Shown here: piece after piece, positions 23,729 through 32,035 of the stretch | Layout: the number at the start of each line of letters is the position of its first letter | How positions within the stretch are numbered: the first letter of the stretch is position 1 | The notes under the pieces: model-generated | Seen by the model: only the letters and a program-made list of their open reading frames with translations | Told to the model about the DNA's origin: nothing | The model's database searches: none | Assembly: GCA_004028765.1 (NCBI GenBank) | Contig: SAIX01000009.1 | Location: 1 to 32,224 of the forward strand | DNA length: 32,224 bases | From: Chitinophagaceae bacterium | GTDB taxonomy: Bacteria; Bacteroidota; Bacteroidia; Chitinophagales; Chitinophagaceae | Reading direction: 5' to 3' | Program-made: the position numbers and the translations under genes

Positions 23729-24310
23729 TTATGCCTGTGGCGGGCGTTCCAGGCGGCTGAGGTACCCCGGCTTCATGCTGGCGAAGTACAGGCTGTTCGG
23801 GTTCCCTTTCAGATCAGAATCCCTAAACTGCCAGGAAAAGAAATCATGATCATTGGTGAAATCCTGAACAGAGAATTTCGCGGCATGATCGTGGTGCGAA
23901 GGCGCCTTCTTGGAAGATGTATTGTTAGCAATAAAATCGTTGGCTAAACGGGCAAACTCATCCCGTGCATTGCGGATACCGGCTTTGGTGGTATTGGGGA
24001 TACACAACAATTCCAGTGAATCCTGGTAGAAACGGCGTTTTACATAATTATAAGTAACCCCGCTGATCTCCACACTACCTTCTACTTTTTCAAATTTTTC
24101 AGAGCTGCTTCCATAAGGAAGGCTGGCCGGTACTTTGATGTGAAGCAGATCCTTTTCGTTATACTGGTCTAGATCGAGGGCTGCCTGTAATTTTTCATCC
24201 GCCCTTGCTTCAAAATAGTTTGAAAGCAAACGGTAACCACCCCAGTTAAAGAGGAGAATGGCAAGCAGTAGTATGGAAACGATCCGTTTCACCACGTGTG
24301 AAAATAACAC
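23729..24310 (-). CDS. Membrane-anchored protein of unknown function
   Basis: I do not recognise this protein (about 193 aa). No useful ATG exists in frame. A GTG at 24310, one base after the GH65 stop, gives LFSHVVKRIVSILLLAILLFNWGGYRLL, that is, a basic start and a single hydrophobic segment; GTGs at 24295 and 24292 are alternatives. After the anchor come a charged region with a possible coiled coil (FEARADEKLQAALDLDQYN), a beta-rich part (KVEGSVEISGVTYNYVKRRFYQDSLELLCIP), a helical stretch (KAGIRNARDEFARLANDFIA) and a His-rich tail (PSHHDHAAKF...NDHDFF) that could bind metal. It is translationally close to GH65 and precedes the first haloperoxidase, so it probably works with one of them. 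Confidence 0.7.
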   Translation of the reverse strand: MLFSHVVKRIVSILLLAILLFNWGGYRLLSNYFEARADEKLQAALDLDQYNEKDLLHIKVPASLPYGSSSEKFEKVEGSVEISGVTYNYVKRRFYQDSLELLCIPNTTKAGIRNARDEFARLANDFIANNTSSKKAPSHHDHAAKFSVQDFTNDHDFFSWQFRDSDLKGNPNSLYFASMKPGYLSRLERPPQA

Positions 24311-24311
24311 A

Positions 24312-26348
24312 TTATTGTTTAACAGTAAAGATTTTCTTTTCAGGCCCAACCCCTTTAATAGTAAGGCTTTTCCACTGTTTTGGCAGCGATGATCTGATCT
24401 GTGTAATGCCATTGGTCGTGATCTCCAGGCCTCCAAAACCCATCAATACAGACTGGATAATTCCACCGGCCCCCGTTGAAAAATAAGGATTCGTACCTCC
24501 CTTGGTTTCGGCGATCACACGGAAGGGCGGGTTGAGATTGGGAACATAAGCATCCTGGAAAAAATGATAGGCTTTATCGCCCTCACCCAACCGGGCATGC
24601 AAAAGTGTAAAGATGGCCTGTGTCATCGCAGGTGTACCTTCATTGGGAACACGGGTTTCATAATATTCAAGGTCTTTTTTAACCTGCTCGGGATTGCTGA
24701 CTTCTTTTAAAGGATAAGCCAGCAGGTTTGCATCGGCCTGTTTAATTCCTTCACCATGATACTTAGCATGCTCCTGTGTAATACCATTTTCCATTTTCAG
24801 GATCGGGATATTATTCGCCACCTGCATCCAGTCTGCATCAGCTTTCACGCCTAAAATTCCAGCCGCCTGTGTGGCGTATTGCAAAACAGCTTTTGCGGCG
24901 GCATTGGTCCATGCATTGTTGTCTACATTCTCCGCCCACTCATCTGCTGCCACTACGTTTTTGATATCATAATGCCCGGGGCCATTTCTTTCTACGCGGC
25001 TTGCCCAGAAATCGGCCGTTTCTTTTAATACCGGCCAGCCTTTTTCTTTCAGCCATTCTTTGTCCTGTGTTACACAATAATAATTCCATGCGGCAATACC
25101 TACACAGGCAGTGATATGGTGTTCGAACGGACCGCTCAATGCCCAAACAGGGGTTTCTTCCACACCGGTTGCCGCACTTTCCCATGGATACATTGCCCCC
25201 TTATATCCATGATTGAATGCATTTCGTTTGGCTGCCGTTAAACGCTGAAACCTGTATTCCACAAGGCTTCTGGCCATTTCGGGATGCAATACAAGAATGG
25301 CAGGATACATCCACAGTTCCGTATCCCAGAATACATGGCCGTTATAACCCAACCCGCTTAATCCCATTGGCGAAGGGCTCATATCCGTACCTTCTCTTAC
25401 AAATGAATAGAGATGGTATAACATGCTGTGTATGTCCTGCTGCGCCTGGTCGTCTCCTTCCACGAGGATATCGCTTTTCCATAATTCATTCCAGGCTTTG
25501 TTGTGAAAACTGACCAGGCGTTCGCGCCCCTCCAGTTTGGCGAATATGGTCATACGCTCCGCTTCATTCAATGGGTCATCATGTTGCGCTGAAGTAATAG
25601 AGGAGCCTGCTATTGAATAGCGATAGGTTTCACCGGCTTTCAATTTGCGGCTGAATTTCATCAGGTGCATATTGTTGTCCCACATTTCATGGATCACACG
25701 CGGCTCCTGTCCATGTGGTTCACTGAATAAAAAAGTATTGGATGCACACATCAGCAATTTACCAGTAGGGCTTTTTGCAGAAGAAGTGAGCAGGCTGATC
25801 ACCACATGCGGCCTGTCGATCTCGTTATAATAATTCTGAACATCTTTCAAGGCATCCGGTGCTTCCATTACACTCGCGCTTCCGAGCAGGATCTCTTTTT
25901 TTGCAGTAACCGTTACATCCATTAACACGGTAAAAGGAAGATGTCGTAAGGAATAATAGGTATAAGAAACCGTGGCTTTATCACCGTAATCAAAGGAGGT
26001 AGTGAAACTCGCATGCTGCATATCCAGTTCCTGTTTCAGGTTACGGGTATCGGCTGCGCTCACCCTTCTTCCATCAATATCCATCTGCATATTGAGGAGG
26101 TTAAAGCTGCGCAGGAAATTGCTTACCCGGCCCCGCCCATACAGGTCATAAGCACCTGCCAGCACCACATCTTTTACTTTAAAGGGTTCGGGTGAGGAAA
26201 CAATCCCGATCATCCCGTTGGCAACTGTGATCCCATAATAATTGGATGGATCGATTTTATCTGCGGCAATTTTCCAGGGATCCGGTTTCTGTGCAGAGAG
26301 GGTTACAGCAGGGAAAGCCGCTAAACAGAAGGCAATTATTTTTTTCAT
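24312..26348 (-). CDS. GH65-family alpha-glucoside hydrolase, secreted
   Basis: A 678-aa protein with a signal peptide (IIAFCLAAFPAVTLSA then Q). Residues 28-270 form the beta-sandwich domain and 290-620 the (alpha/alpha)6 barrel of GH65. The general acid is E470 in AADEWAENVDNNAWTN, the counterpart of the PDEYHEHVDNNAYTN motif of GH65 phosphorylases. FWDTELWMYPA (340-350) and KQADANLLAYPL (536-547) are further family marks. E614 in IAETKGGTNPYFSTGAGG lies where hydrolytic members such as the Flavobacterium johnsoniae GH65 kojibiose hydrolase carry their general base; the spacing of 144 residues agrees with my recollection of that enzyme. Hydrolysis of an alpha-1,2-glucoside is thus plausible, with trehalose as an alternative. 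It is the second gene of the cluster, 18 bp after the FG-GAP/ASPIC gene. Confidence 0.88.
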   Translation of the reverse strand: MKKIIAFCLAAFPAVTLSAQKPDPWKIAADKIDPSNYYGITVANGMIGIVSSPEPFKVKDVVLAGAYDLYGRGRVSNFLRSFNLLNMQMDIDGRRVSAADTRNLKQELDMQHASFTTSFDYGDKATVSYTYYSLRHLPFTVLMDVTVTAKKEILLGSASVMEAPDALKDVQNYYNEIDRPHVVISLLTSSAKSPTGKLLMCASNTFLFSEPHGQEPRVIHEMWDNNMHLMKFSRKLKAGETYRYSIAGSSITSAQHDDPLNEAERMTIFAKLEGRERLVSFHNKAWNELWKSDILVEGDDQAQQDIHSMLYHLYSFVREGTDMSPSPMGLSGLGYNGHVFWDTELWMYPAILVLHPEMARSLVEYRFQRLTAAKRNAFNHGYKGAMYPWESAATGVEETPVWALSGPFEHHITACVGIAAWNYYCVTQDKEWLKEKGWPVLKETADFWASRVERNGPGHYDIKNVVAADEWAENVDNNAWTNAAAKAVLQYATQAAGILGVKADADWMQVANNIPILKMENGITQEHAKYHGEGIKQADANLLAYPLKEVSNPEQVKKDLEYYETRVPNEGTPAMTQAIFTLLHARLGEGDKAYHFFQDAYVPNLNPPFRVIAETKGGTNPYFSTGAGGIIQSVLMGFGGLEITTNGITQIRSSLPKQWKSLTIKGVGPEKKIFTVKQ

Positions 26349-26366
26349 AGAAGCTGATTATCGGTT

Positions 26367-29300
26367 TTATTTTCTTTTCCTGTATACGCGAAGCAGGTCG
26401 TTATTCACACCTACAAAAATATCGTCCATACCCAAAGCATTTTTTACTACCTGCACACTTCTCACTTCACCGGTAACAAATAAACCACTCTGTCTGGGTA
26501 GCAGGTAGCTGAAACTTTTTTCGCCCTTATTGATCAGCGTAGTGCCATATCCTGCATCAAATCTTCCGGTCTGCGGTTTCAGTCCGAAAAAATTTCCGGC
26601 CATAAACAGATCAGGCTTTCCATCACCATCAAGATCGGTTACCGCAATCCCGTACACAGGGGAAAACTGGGCCTGTACCGGTAATGGCTGCCTCATATAG
26701 TTGCCATTTCCCTTGTTATAAAAAACAGAGGTTTCTGCGGTTTCTACTTTTAAAACAACCCCCATTCTCTGCTGCTCCGTTGATAAGATTTCTTCGATCG
26801 GTTTACCTGCATAGGTTTCATACCTGAGAAATTTTTTCTTCAGCCCCGGCAGTTGCGATTCCATTTCATCTTTGAGATAATACGGATAGGCTTTCCCATC
26901 GTTTTTATAATACACCGGGATGCATTCGCTTTGTCCGTTTTTATCAAAATCACCGGCATACAAACGGGCAGGGTGTTGTTCATCAGCTTTGATATTTGAA
27001 TTCAATCCCATATTGCCCGCAATGATATCCGGTCTACCATCGCCATCCATATCAGCGATACGCAGGCAATTCCACCAACCCGAAGAGTGTGGTATCTCCG
27101 ATCGTTTGGAGAGTTTTCCTTTTTCATAAGAGAAAAAAGTTACCGGCATCCAATCGCCTACGATCACTAATTGTTTATTTCCGCTGCCGTTCATATCCGC
27201 CCAGGCGGCTGCTGTAACCATCCCAAGTTTTTGCAATTCGGGTGCAATGTTGGCTGTTACATCTGTAAACTTCCCTCCTCCATCGTTGTGTAATAATATA
27301 CTCGAAGGCGGAATCCCATAACTACCGGGGATGGTTCTTGCACCGATAAAAATATCCGGTTTACCATCGCCATCATAATCGTTCACCGCCACGCAGGATG
27401 CGTTAAGAGAGATGGCTGGCCAGCCCTTTGGCGCAGAACTGAAATCTCCCTTCCCATTATTCAGGTATAATCTTGTATAAAGCGAAGGAGAACCTTGTTT
27501 TGCTTCATTGCCGCCGGATACTGCTACCAGGTCGAGATCCCCATCGCCATCCGCATCAAAAAAAGCGGCACCGGTGGTTTCATAAAATTTATCGGCTATA
27601 AAAATGGGTTGCGGTTTGTTTTCATATCGCCCGTCTTTTCTTTGGATAAAAAGTTTACAGGTATCGCCTGCTGCACCTGTCATCAAAACATCCTGTAACC
27701 CATCGCCGTTCACATCGCCTATAATCAAACAAGGGCTCTCAGTAGAAACCATTTTGGGTATCAGCCGTTCCACATCAAAATCAACAAAATCATTCTCATG
27801 GTGATGTGCATTTCCTATTAAAACAGCAGCGCTGATGTCTTCAAATATTTTTTTCGGTTGCGGATATACCCAGGAAGCGGCAACCGCTTTTGACTGCTGC
27901 AATACCAGGAGTGTATCCATGGGTGGATTCAGCAGCAATGTTTTTTTCTGATCCGGCCAGCGCACTACAATACTGTCGATATGTTTTTCTTTACCCGTTC
28001 CGAACAGCAAAACCGGGTCAACACTGCTTTGAAAACCGCGTGTGGGCATTTCTTCCAGCATCTGCTGTTTGTTGCCGGTATACAGTATTGCTTTGGCTCC
28101 GTAAGCAAAAGTATTGGGTGCGGTTCCTTCCAGTTTCAGTTTCAGGAAATGCGATTTATTTATTTCGCTGTTCTGATTTTGATAGACCGATGCCGCTGCA
28201 TTTTCGTTATTGATCACAAGATCAAGGTCACCATCCCCATCGAGATCCGCATAAGCGGCCCCGCTGCTGAAGGTAGGCATACCAAAGCCCAATTGTTTTG
28301 ATTGATCCTTAAACATCAGGTTACCCTGGTTTCGAAAAGCCAAATTGGGAATGGGAACAGATGGCATTTTATTGAGCAGGTCGAGAAAGTCAAAACCGCC
28401 CTGCCGAATCCTCCGAAGGTTTTCTTCACTATTAAAAAATGCGAGAAAATCCTGGTTGGTCAGGTCGCGGCGGATACCGTTGCAGACAAAAATATCTTTC
28501 CAGCCATCGTTATCAAAATCGAAACAAAGCGTTCCCCAGCTCCAGCCTGTCGCATCCACACCCGACAATTGTCCGATCTCACTGAATGTGCCGTCCTGGT
28601 TATTTAACTGCAGGGTGTTACACGTGAACTGGTGATGGAAATCCAGTTTATTCCGTGCGTTCTGTACATCATATCCATCGAACTTAATCGTGGTTTTGAT
28701 ACGGTAATCGGATTCGGGTAACATTTCTGCCGTAAAAATATCCGGGTATCCATCGTTATTCAGATCGGCCATATCTGTTCCCATCGCACCATTGCTCATA
28801 TGACCAATCGCCTGCGTGCTTACCTCCCGGAAGGTTCCGTTGTGCTGGTTGATATAAAGATAATCGTGTTCAAAAAAATCATTGGCCACATACAGGTCTT
28901 CCCAACCATCGTTGTTCAGGTCGCCAACCGTTACACCAAGACCAAAAGCAATTTCTGATCCATAGATACCGGCAGTGGCACTCACATCGGTAAACTTACC
29001 CTTGTCGTTCCGGTAAAGCCTGTCGCCATTCACGGCATCGCGTAGATACCGTGCATCACTTTTGTAACCGAAATTATCGATCGAGCGCGGGCTATTGTTC
29101 AACACAAAACAATCCAGGTCCCCATCGTGGTCATAATCAAAAAAAATCGCCTGGGTAGAAGCACCCTGGTCATCGAGACCATAAGCATGGGCCTCCTCTT
29201 TAAACGTTCCGTTATGCTGGTTAACAAACAATTCATTGGCCCTTATTTCACCGGGAGTTAACCCTGCATTGCAAACATAAATATCAAGCCAGCCATCTGC

Positions 29301-29693
29301 ATTGATATCAACCATGGTAACGCCGGTATGCCAGGTTTTTTTCCCGGCAACACCTGCTTTTGCAGTGATATCCTCAAACTGCATATTTCCCTTGTTCAGG
29401 TACAGCTGGTTGCTACCCTGGTTGGATGTAAAAAAAATATCGGGCTTCCCATCGTTATTGATATCCCCGATCGCCACGCCACCCCCATTATAAAAATTAT
29501 GGTAGTTAAGGATATTCATTTCCTTGGTATCGGTTACGAGGTTGGCAAACCGTATACCTGTTGCGGACGAGGGCAGTGATTGAAAAAGTGGTTCCCCATC
29601 CTGTTCCCGGCTTTTGTTTTTACAGGAAAGAAGGAAGATCGGTGAAAGAAAAACCAATACGGCAAAAGAGTGAAATCGGCTCATAGCGAACAT
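26367..29693 (-). CDS. FG-GAP/VCBS-repeat ASPIC (CRTAC1-like) lipoprotein
   Basis: An 1108-aa lipoprotein (lipobox LLSC, C24; an in-frame ATG at 29684 is also possible). It carries seven calcium-binding FG-GAP loops before the ASPIC/UnbV domain (D-x-N-x-DG type at about residues 78, 129, 186, 258, 310, 392 and 483). The ASPIC domain lies around 525-595 (GAKAILYTGNKQQMLEEMPTRGFQSS...DSIVVRWPDQ). About six more calcium loops follow to the C-terminus (DVNGDGLQD, DADGDGDLD, DYDGDGKPD, DMDGDGRPD, DLDGDGKPD), suggesting two beta-propellers. Such proteins are extracellular and often sit beside SusC/SusD loci; their role is probably binding or processing of a ligand, but it is not established. It is the first gene of the seven-gene cluster. 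A related C-terminus appears at the right edge of the window. Confidence 0.92.
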   Translation of the reverse strand: MFAMSRFHSFAVLVFLSPIFLLSCKNKSREQDGEPLFQSLPSSATGIRFANLVTDTKEMNILNYHNFYNGGGVAIGDINNDGKPDIFFTSNQGSNQLYLNKGNMQFEDITAKAGVAGKKTWHTGVTMVDINADGWLDIYVCNAGLTPGEIRANELFVNQHNGTFKEEAHAYGLDDQGASTQAIFFDYDHDGDLDCFVLNNSPRSIDNFGYKSDARYLRDAVNGDRLYRNDKGKFTDVSATAGIYGSEIAFGLGVTVGDLNNDGWEDLYVANDFFEHDYLYINQHNGTFREVSTQAIGHMSNGAMGTDMADLNNDGYPDIFTAEMLPESDYRIKTTIKFDGYDVQNARNKLDFHHQFTCNTLQLNNQDGTFSEIGQLSGVDATGWSWGTLCFDFDNDGWKDIFVCNGIRRDLTNQDFLAFFNSEENLRRIRQGGFDFLDLLNKMPSVPIPNLAFRNQGNLMFKDQSKQLGFGMPTFSSGAAYADLDGDGDLDLVINNENAAASVYQNQNSEINKSHFLKLKLEGTAPNTFAYGAKAILYTGNKQQMLEEMPTRGFQSSVDPVLLFGTGKEKHIDSIVVRWPDQKKTLLLNPPMDTLLVLQQSKAVAASWVYPQPKKIFEDISAAVLIGNAHHHENDFVDFDVERLIPKMVSTESPCLIIGDVNGDGLQDVLMTGAAGDTCKLFIQRKDGRYENKPQPIFIADKFYETTGAAFFDADGDGDLDLVAVSGGNEAKQGSPSLYTRLYLNNGKGDFSSAPKGWPAISLNASCVAVNDYDGDGKPDIFIGARTIPGSYGIPPSSILLHNDGGGKFTDVTANIAPELQKLGMVTAAAWADMNGSGNKQLVIVGDWMPVTFFSYEKGKLSKRSEIPHSSGWWNCLRIADMDGDGRPDIIAGNMGLNSNIKADEQHPARLYAGDFDKNGQSECIPVYYKNDGKAYPYYLKDEMESQLPGLKKKFLRYETYAGKPIEEILSTEQQRMGVVLKVETAETSVFYNKGNGNYMRQPLPVQAQFSPVYGIAVTDLDGDGKPDLFMAGNFFGLKPQTGRFDAGYGTTLINKGEKSFSYLLPRQSGLFVTGEVRSVQVVKNALGMDDIFVGVNNDLLRVYRKRK

Positions 29694-29719
29694 CAGTAAT
29701 TACAGGTCGGCAACAGCGG

Positions 29720-29749
29720 CAAATTAGCTTTTTTATACCTGCCTTCAAA
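29720..29749 (-). promoter_or_regulatory. Candidate Bacteroidota promoter of the seven-gene cluster
   Basis: On the minus strand TTTG (29749-29746) is followed after 19 bp by TAATTTG (29726-29720). This is close to the Bacteroidota consensus TTTG / TAnnTTTG, one base short in the -7 box. Transcription would start near 29713, giving a leader of about 20-30 nt before the FG-GAP/ASPIC start codon. Confidence 0.4.
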
Positions 29750-29820
29750 AGAGAAAGGCCCTGTATTTTCAACTGTTCCCGTGCAAATTTGTTAAAATGA
29801 ACGGAAGCGGTTTTACAAGG

Positions 29821-29834
29821 AGCGTAATTACGCT
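29821..29834. promoter_or_regulatory. Perfect 14-bp palindrome upstream of the GyrI-like gene
   Basis: AGCGTAATTACGCT is its own reverse complement. It sits 39 bp before the ATG of the gene at 29873, in the divergent region shared with the FG-GAP/ASPIC cluster, so it is placed well for an operator. It shares the nine bases TAATTACGC with the flank of the operator variant at 6581, which may be chance. Confidence 0.4.
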
Positions 29835-29872
29835 TTATCCTTTATTTTGCAGACCCAATACAGGCTTTTGAT

Positions 29873-30820
29873 ATGAAAAAAATCTTTCTTTTCCTGCTGC
29901 TACTGCTGGCATTGTTTACGGCCGGCACGTATATGCTGATTCCTTCTGTTATTTCGGTCAGCGGTGCCGTAGTTGCAAAAACAACAGATATCGGTACCGA
30001 AAGGATCCTGATGAACGACAGCAGTTGGGTGCATTGGTGGCCTGCAGAAAAAAAAGGCATGCAAAAAGCTGATCCGAAAACCGGCTTTCAGGGTGGCGGC
30101 TACCTGTTCCGTGAAACCGGCAAGTTTTACAAATCGCTTAGCATCAGCATCGGTAATGAAGAACATACCCTTCCCTCAAAATTACTCATTGTGCCTCTTG
30201 CCGTTGATTCAACAGGCATTGAATGGAAATGTGAACTGGTTACGGGCAATGACCCCATTTCACGTGTCCGGAGATACCAGGAAGCCAAACGTATAAAATC
30301 CGCTATTGATGAAGTGCTGGGCAGTCTTCGTGATTTTTTATCAACGCCTGAAAATGTATATGGCATCAATATTGAACGCAACCATTTAAAAGATACGCTG
30401 TATGTAAGCAGTAAAACACAATTGACAGTTTATCCCACTCAAAAAGATATTTATAACCTGATCGGAAAAATCAACATCTATCTTGCCAAACATAACAGCC
30501 CCGCTACCGGGAGCCCTATTTATAATATCACACAAACCGATCAAAATCACTTTCAGTTGATGGCGGCAGTACCTACGAACCGCATGCTGCCGGAGACCGA
30601 TGGTTTTGCAATGAAAAATATGATAAAGGGGAGTTTTATTATAACAGAAGTTTCTGGCGGCGAAAAACAAGTGAGTACTGCCTGGCGTAACCTGAAACAG
30701 TTTTTCCAGGACTATCGCAAAACATCAATGGCAATGAATTTTACAATGCTTGTTACCGACAGGACCTTACAACCCGACAGCAGCAAATGGGTTACAAAAT
30801 TGTATATGCCTGTGTATTGA
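29873..30820 (+). CDS. Membrane-anchored GyrI-like effector-binding-domain protein
   Basis: A 315-aa protein with an N-terminal hydrophobic anchor or uncleaved signal (FLFLLLLLALFTAGTYMLIPSVI, residues 5-27). The next 130 residues (SGAVVAKTTDIGTERILMNDSSWVHWWPAE) resemble the SRPBCC/START-like first half found in many Bacteroidota GyrI proteins. The C-terminal part (MLPETDGFAMKNMIKGSFIITEVSGG...WRNLKQFFQDYRK...WVTKLYMPVY) has the GyrI-like / AraC-effector-binding pattern, including the terminal KLYMPV strand. Such domains bind small molecules; no DNA-binding domain is present. It diverges from the haloperoxidase cluster over a 179-bp gap. The ligand is unknown. Confidence 0.78.
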   Translation: MKKIFLFLLLLLALFTAGTYMLIPSVISVSGAVVAKTTDIGTERILMNDSSWVHWWPAEKKGMQKADPKTGFQGGGYLFRETGKFYKSLSISIGNEEHTLPSKLLIVPLAVDSTGIEWKCELVTGNDPISRVRRYQEAKRIKSAIDEVLGSLRDFLSTPENVYGINIERNHLKDTLYVSSKTQLTVYPTQKDIYNLIGKINIYLAKHNSPATGSPIYNITQTDQNHFQLMAAVPTNRMLPETDGFAMKNMIKGSFIITEVSGGEKQVSTAWRNLKQFFQDYRKTSMAMNFTMLVTDRTLQPDSSKWVTKLYMPVY

Positions 30821-30895
30821 AATTACCGGGTTAGGAATTTTGAATGATGGCATTGCTCATTAGAACAATACAGGCGGGTATAAAAGAGAATACGT

Positions 30896-31246
30896 TTACT
30901 TCCTCAGGATTTTATCCATTGCCCTTCCTTTTGCAAGTTCATCCACAAGTTTATCGAGGTATCTTACTTTCTGCATCAGTTTGTCCTCGATCTCTTCAAC
31001 ACGATAGCCGCAGATCACTCCTGTGATCTTGGAAACATTGGGATTCAGTTTGGGAGCCTCTTTAAAAAAGGTTTCAAAATCTGATCGTTTGCTGATCTGG
31101 TTTTGCAAAGATTTTGCATCAAAGCCGGTAAGCCAGCAAATGATCTCATCCAGCTCTGCCTTCGTGCGCCCCTTTTTCTCTACCTTATTCAGGTACAAAG
31201 GATACACACTGGCGAAGATCATTTTATAAACACGTTCGTTGTTCAT
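30896..31246 (-). CDS. DUF2200 family protein
   Basis: A 116-aa cytoplasmic protein that matches the conserved DUF2200 pattern along its whole length: [61 protein letters not shown] and [25 protein letters not shown]. The family is widespread and its function is not known. It has the usual length and looks intact. It begins 13 bp after the PIN toxin gene on the same strand and may be read through from it, though such genes usually occur on their own. Confidence 0.9.
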   Translation of the reverse strand: MNNERVYKMIFASVYPLYLNKVEKKGRTKAELDEIICWLTGFDAKSLQNQISKRSDFETFFKEAPKLNPNVSKITGVICGYRVEEIEDKLMQKVRYLDKLVDELAKGRAMDKILRK

Positions 31247-31259
31247 ATGAAAGCTGTTA

Positions 31260-31688
31260 TTACTCCGTCTGAAAAGATAAAATACCGATTGCTTCCTGTG
31301 GTGTTAAAATGGCGATCGTGCTTTTTTTAAAATCCTTTGTATTTCTTGTGACAATTGCATCGATCTTAGGCACACTTAAAGCGCAATAATATTGAATCGC
31401 ATCTTCAAAGTCTTTAAAATCTGAAACAAGTGACGAATCTATTGTATCGGATGTAACTGGAACCGTTGTGGTCAATTCTTTTAAAGCCGTTAAGTGTTTC
31501 AAAGTTTGTGAATGACTCAGTGCCTGGTTAAGTATGTAATAAATGTTGTTGTATGAGATCGCTGCTACAAAAACCTGTACTTTCTGTCTTACAGAAGCTT
31601 CAAATAAAATTGCCGCCGAATCTGAAAAGGGTTTACGGTCAGACAAAAAATCTATCAGCACGTTTGTATCGAGGAAAAGCCTTTTCAC
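31260..31688 (-). CDS. PIN-domain toxin (VapC-like ribonuclease)
   Basis: A 142-aa PIN-domain protein, predicted to be a metal-dependent RNase toxin. D7 in [13 protein letters not shown]95/D96 in [12 protein letters not shown]110 in [10 protein letters not shown] and D119 in NTKDF supply the acidic active-site residues. The reading frame starts at GTG (31688-31686), whose last bases overlap the TGA stop of the antitoxin (GTGA, 31688-31685), a typical translational coupling of toxin-antitoxin pairs. The antitoxin is upstream, as in most VapBC-like systems. The RNA target is unknown. Confidence 0.9.
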   Translation of the reverse strand: MKRLFLDTNVLIDFLSDRKPFSDSAAILFEASVRQKVQVFVAAISYNNIYYILNQALSHSQTLKHLTALKELTTTVPVTSDTIDSSLVSDFKDFEDAIQYYCALSVPKIDAIVTRNTKDFKKSTIAILTPQEAIGILSFQTE

Positions 31689-31933
31689 TTATTATATCTT
31701 TTGGTTACGGCAGATTTTATTTCTTTTTTATAATCAAAGTTTTCGGGCAATTCAATCACACCCATTAAGGATTTTATTTTAGGGGAGAGGCCGGTTTTGG
31801 ATTGTTCATTTACTGATAGGGATTTTAAATAATTCTCTACAAGGTTAGAAAGGCTTTTCCCCCTTTTCCGCGCATATTTTTTTGCAGAACTGATGACAGA
31901 TTTATCAACCGTTAATGTGAGTTTTGTACTCAT
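31685..31933 (-). CDS. Ribbon-helix-helix antitoxin (DUF6364-like)
   Basis: An 82-aa protein whose first 40 residues (KLTLTVDKSVISSAKKYARKRGKSLSNLVENYLKSL) show the strand-helix-helix pattern of DUF6364 or RHH antitoxins. The strand KLTLTV would contact DNA. The C-terminal half, rich in charged residues ([21 protein letters not shown]), would wrap around the PIN toxin. It overlaps the toxin by 4 bp. It likely represses its own promoter, which should lie in the 102-bp gap 31934-32035. Confidence 0.87.
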   Translation of the reverse strand: MSTKLTLTVDKSVISSAKKYARKRGKSLSNLVENYLKSLSVNEQSKTGLSPKIKSLMGVIELPENFDYKKEIKSAVTKRYNK

Positions 31934-32035
31934 ACACGTACATTTTACTGATTAAAGATACGTGTTTTAGATAAGAAAATAAATTTTTCTAAATAGTATG
32001 TATAGAGCCATGACTTATTGAACTGCTCCTGTGCC

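Noticed and set aside
29771..29786. Fourth LacI-type operator (GTTCCCGTGCAAATTT)
   Set aside because: Only seven bases agree with the 18-bp site and the spacing of the half-sites differs.
29750..29872. Plus-strand promoter for the GyrI-like gene around TTTATTTTGC (29841-29850)
   Set aside because: The -7 box is imperfect and no TTG-type -33 element lies at the right distance.
30821..30895. Terminator between the convergent GyrI-like and DUF2200 genes
   Set aside because: Only a 5-bp stem (AATGA/TCATT) was found, without a T-tract on either strand.
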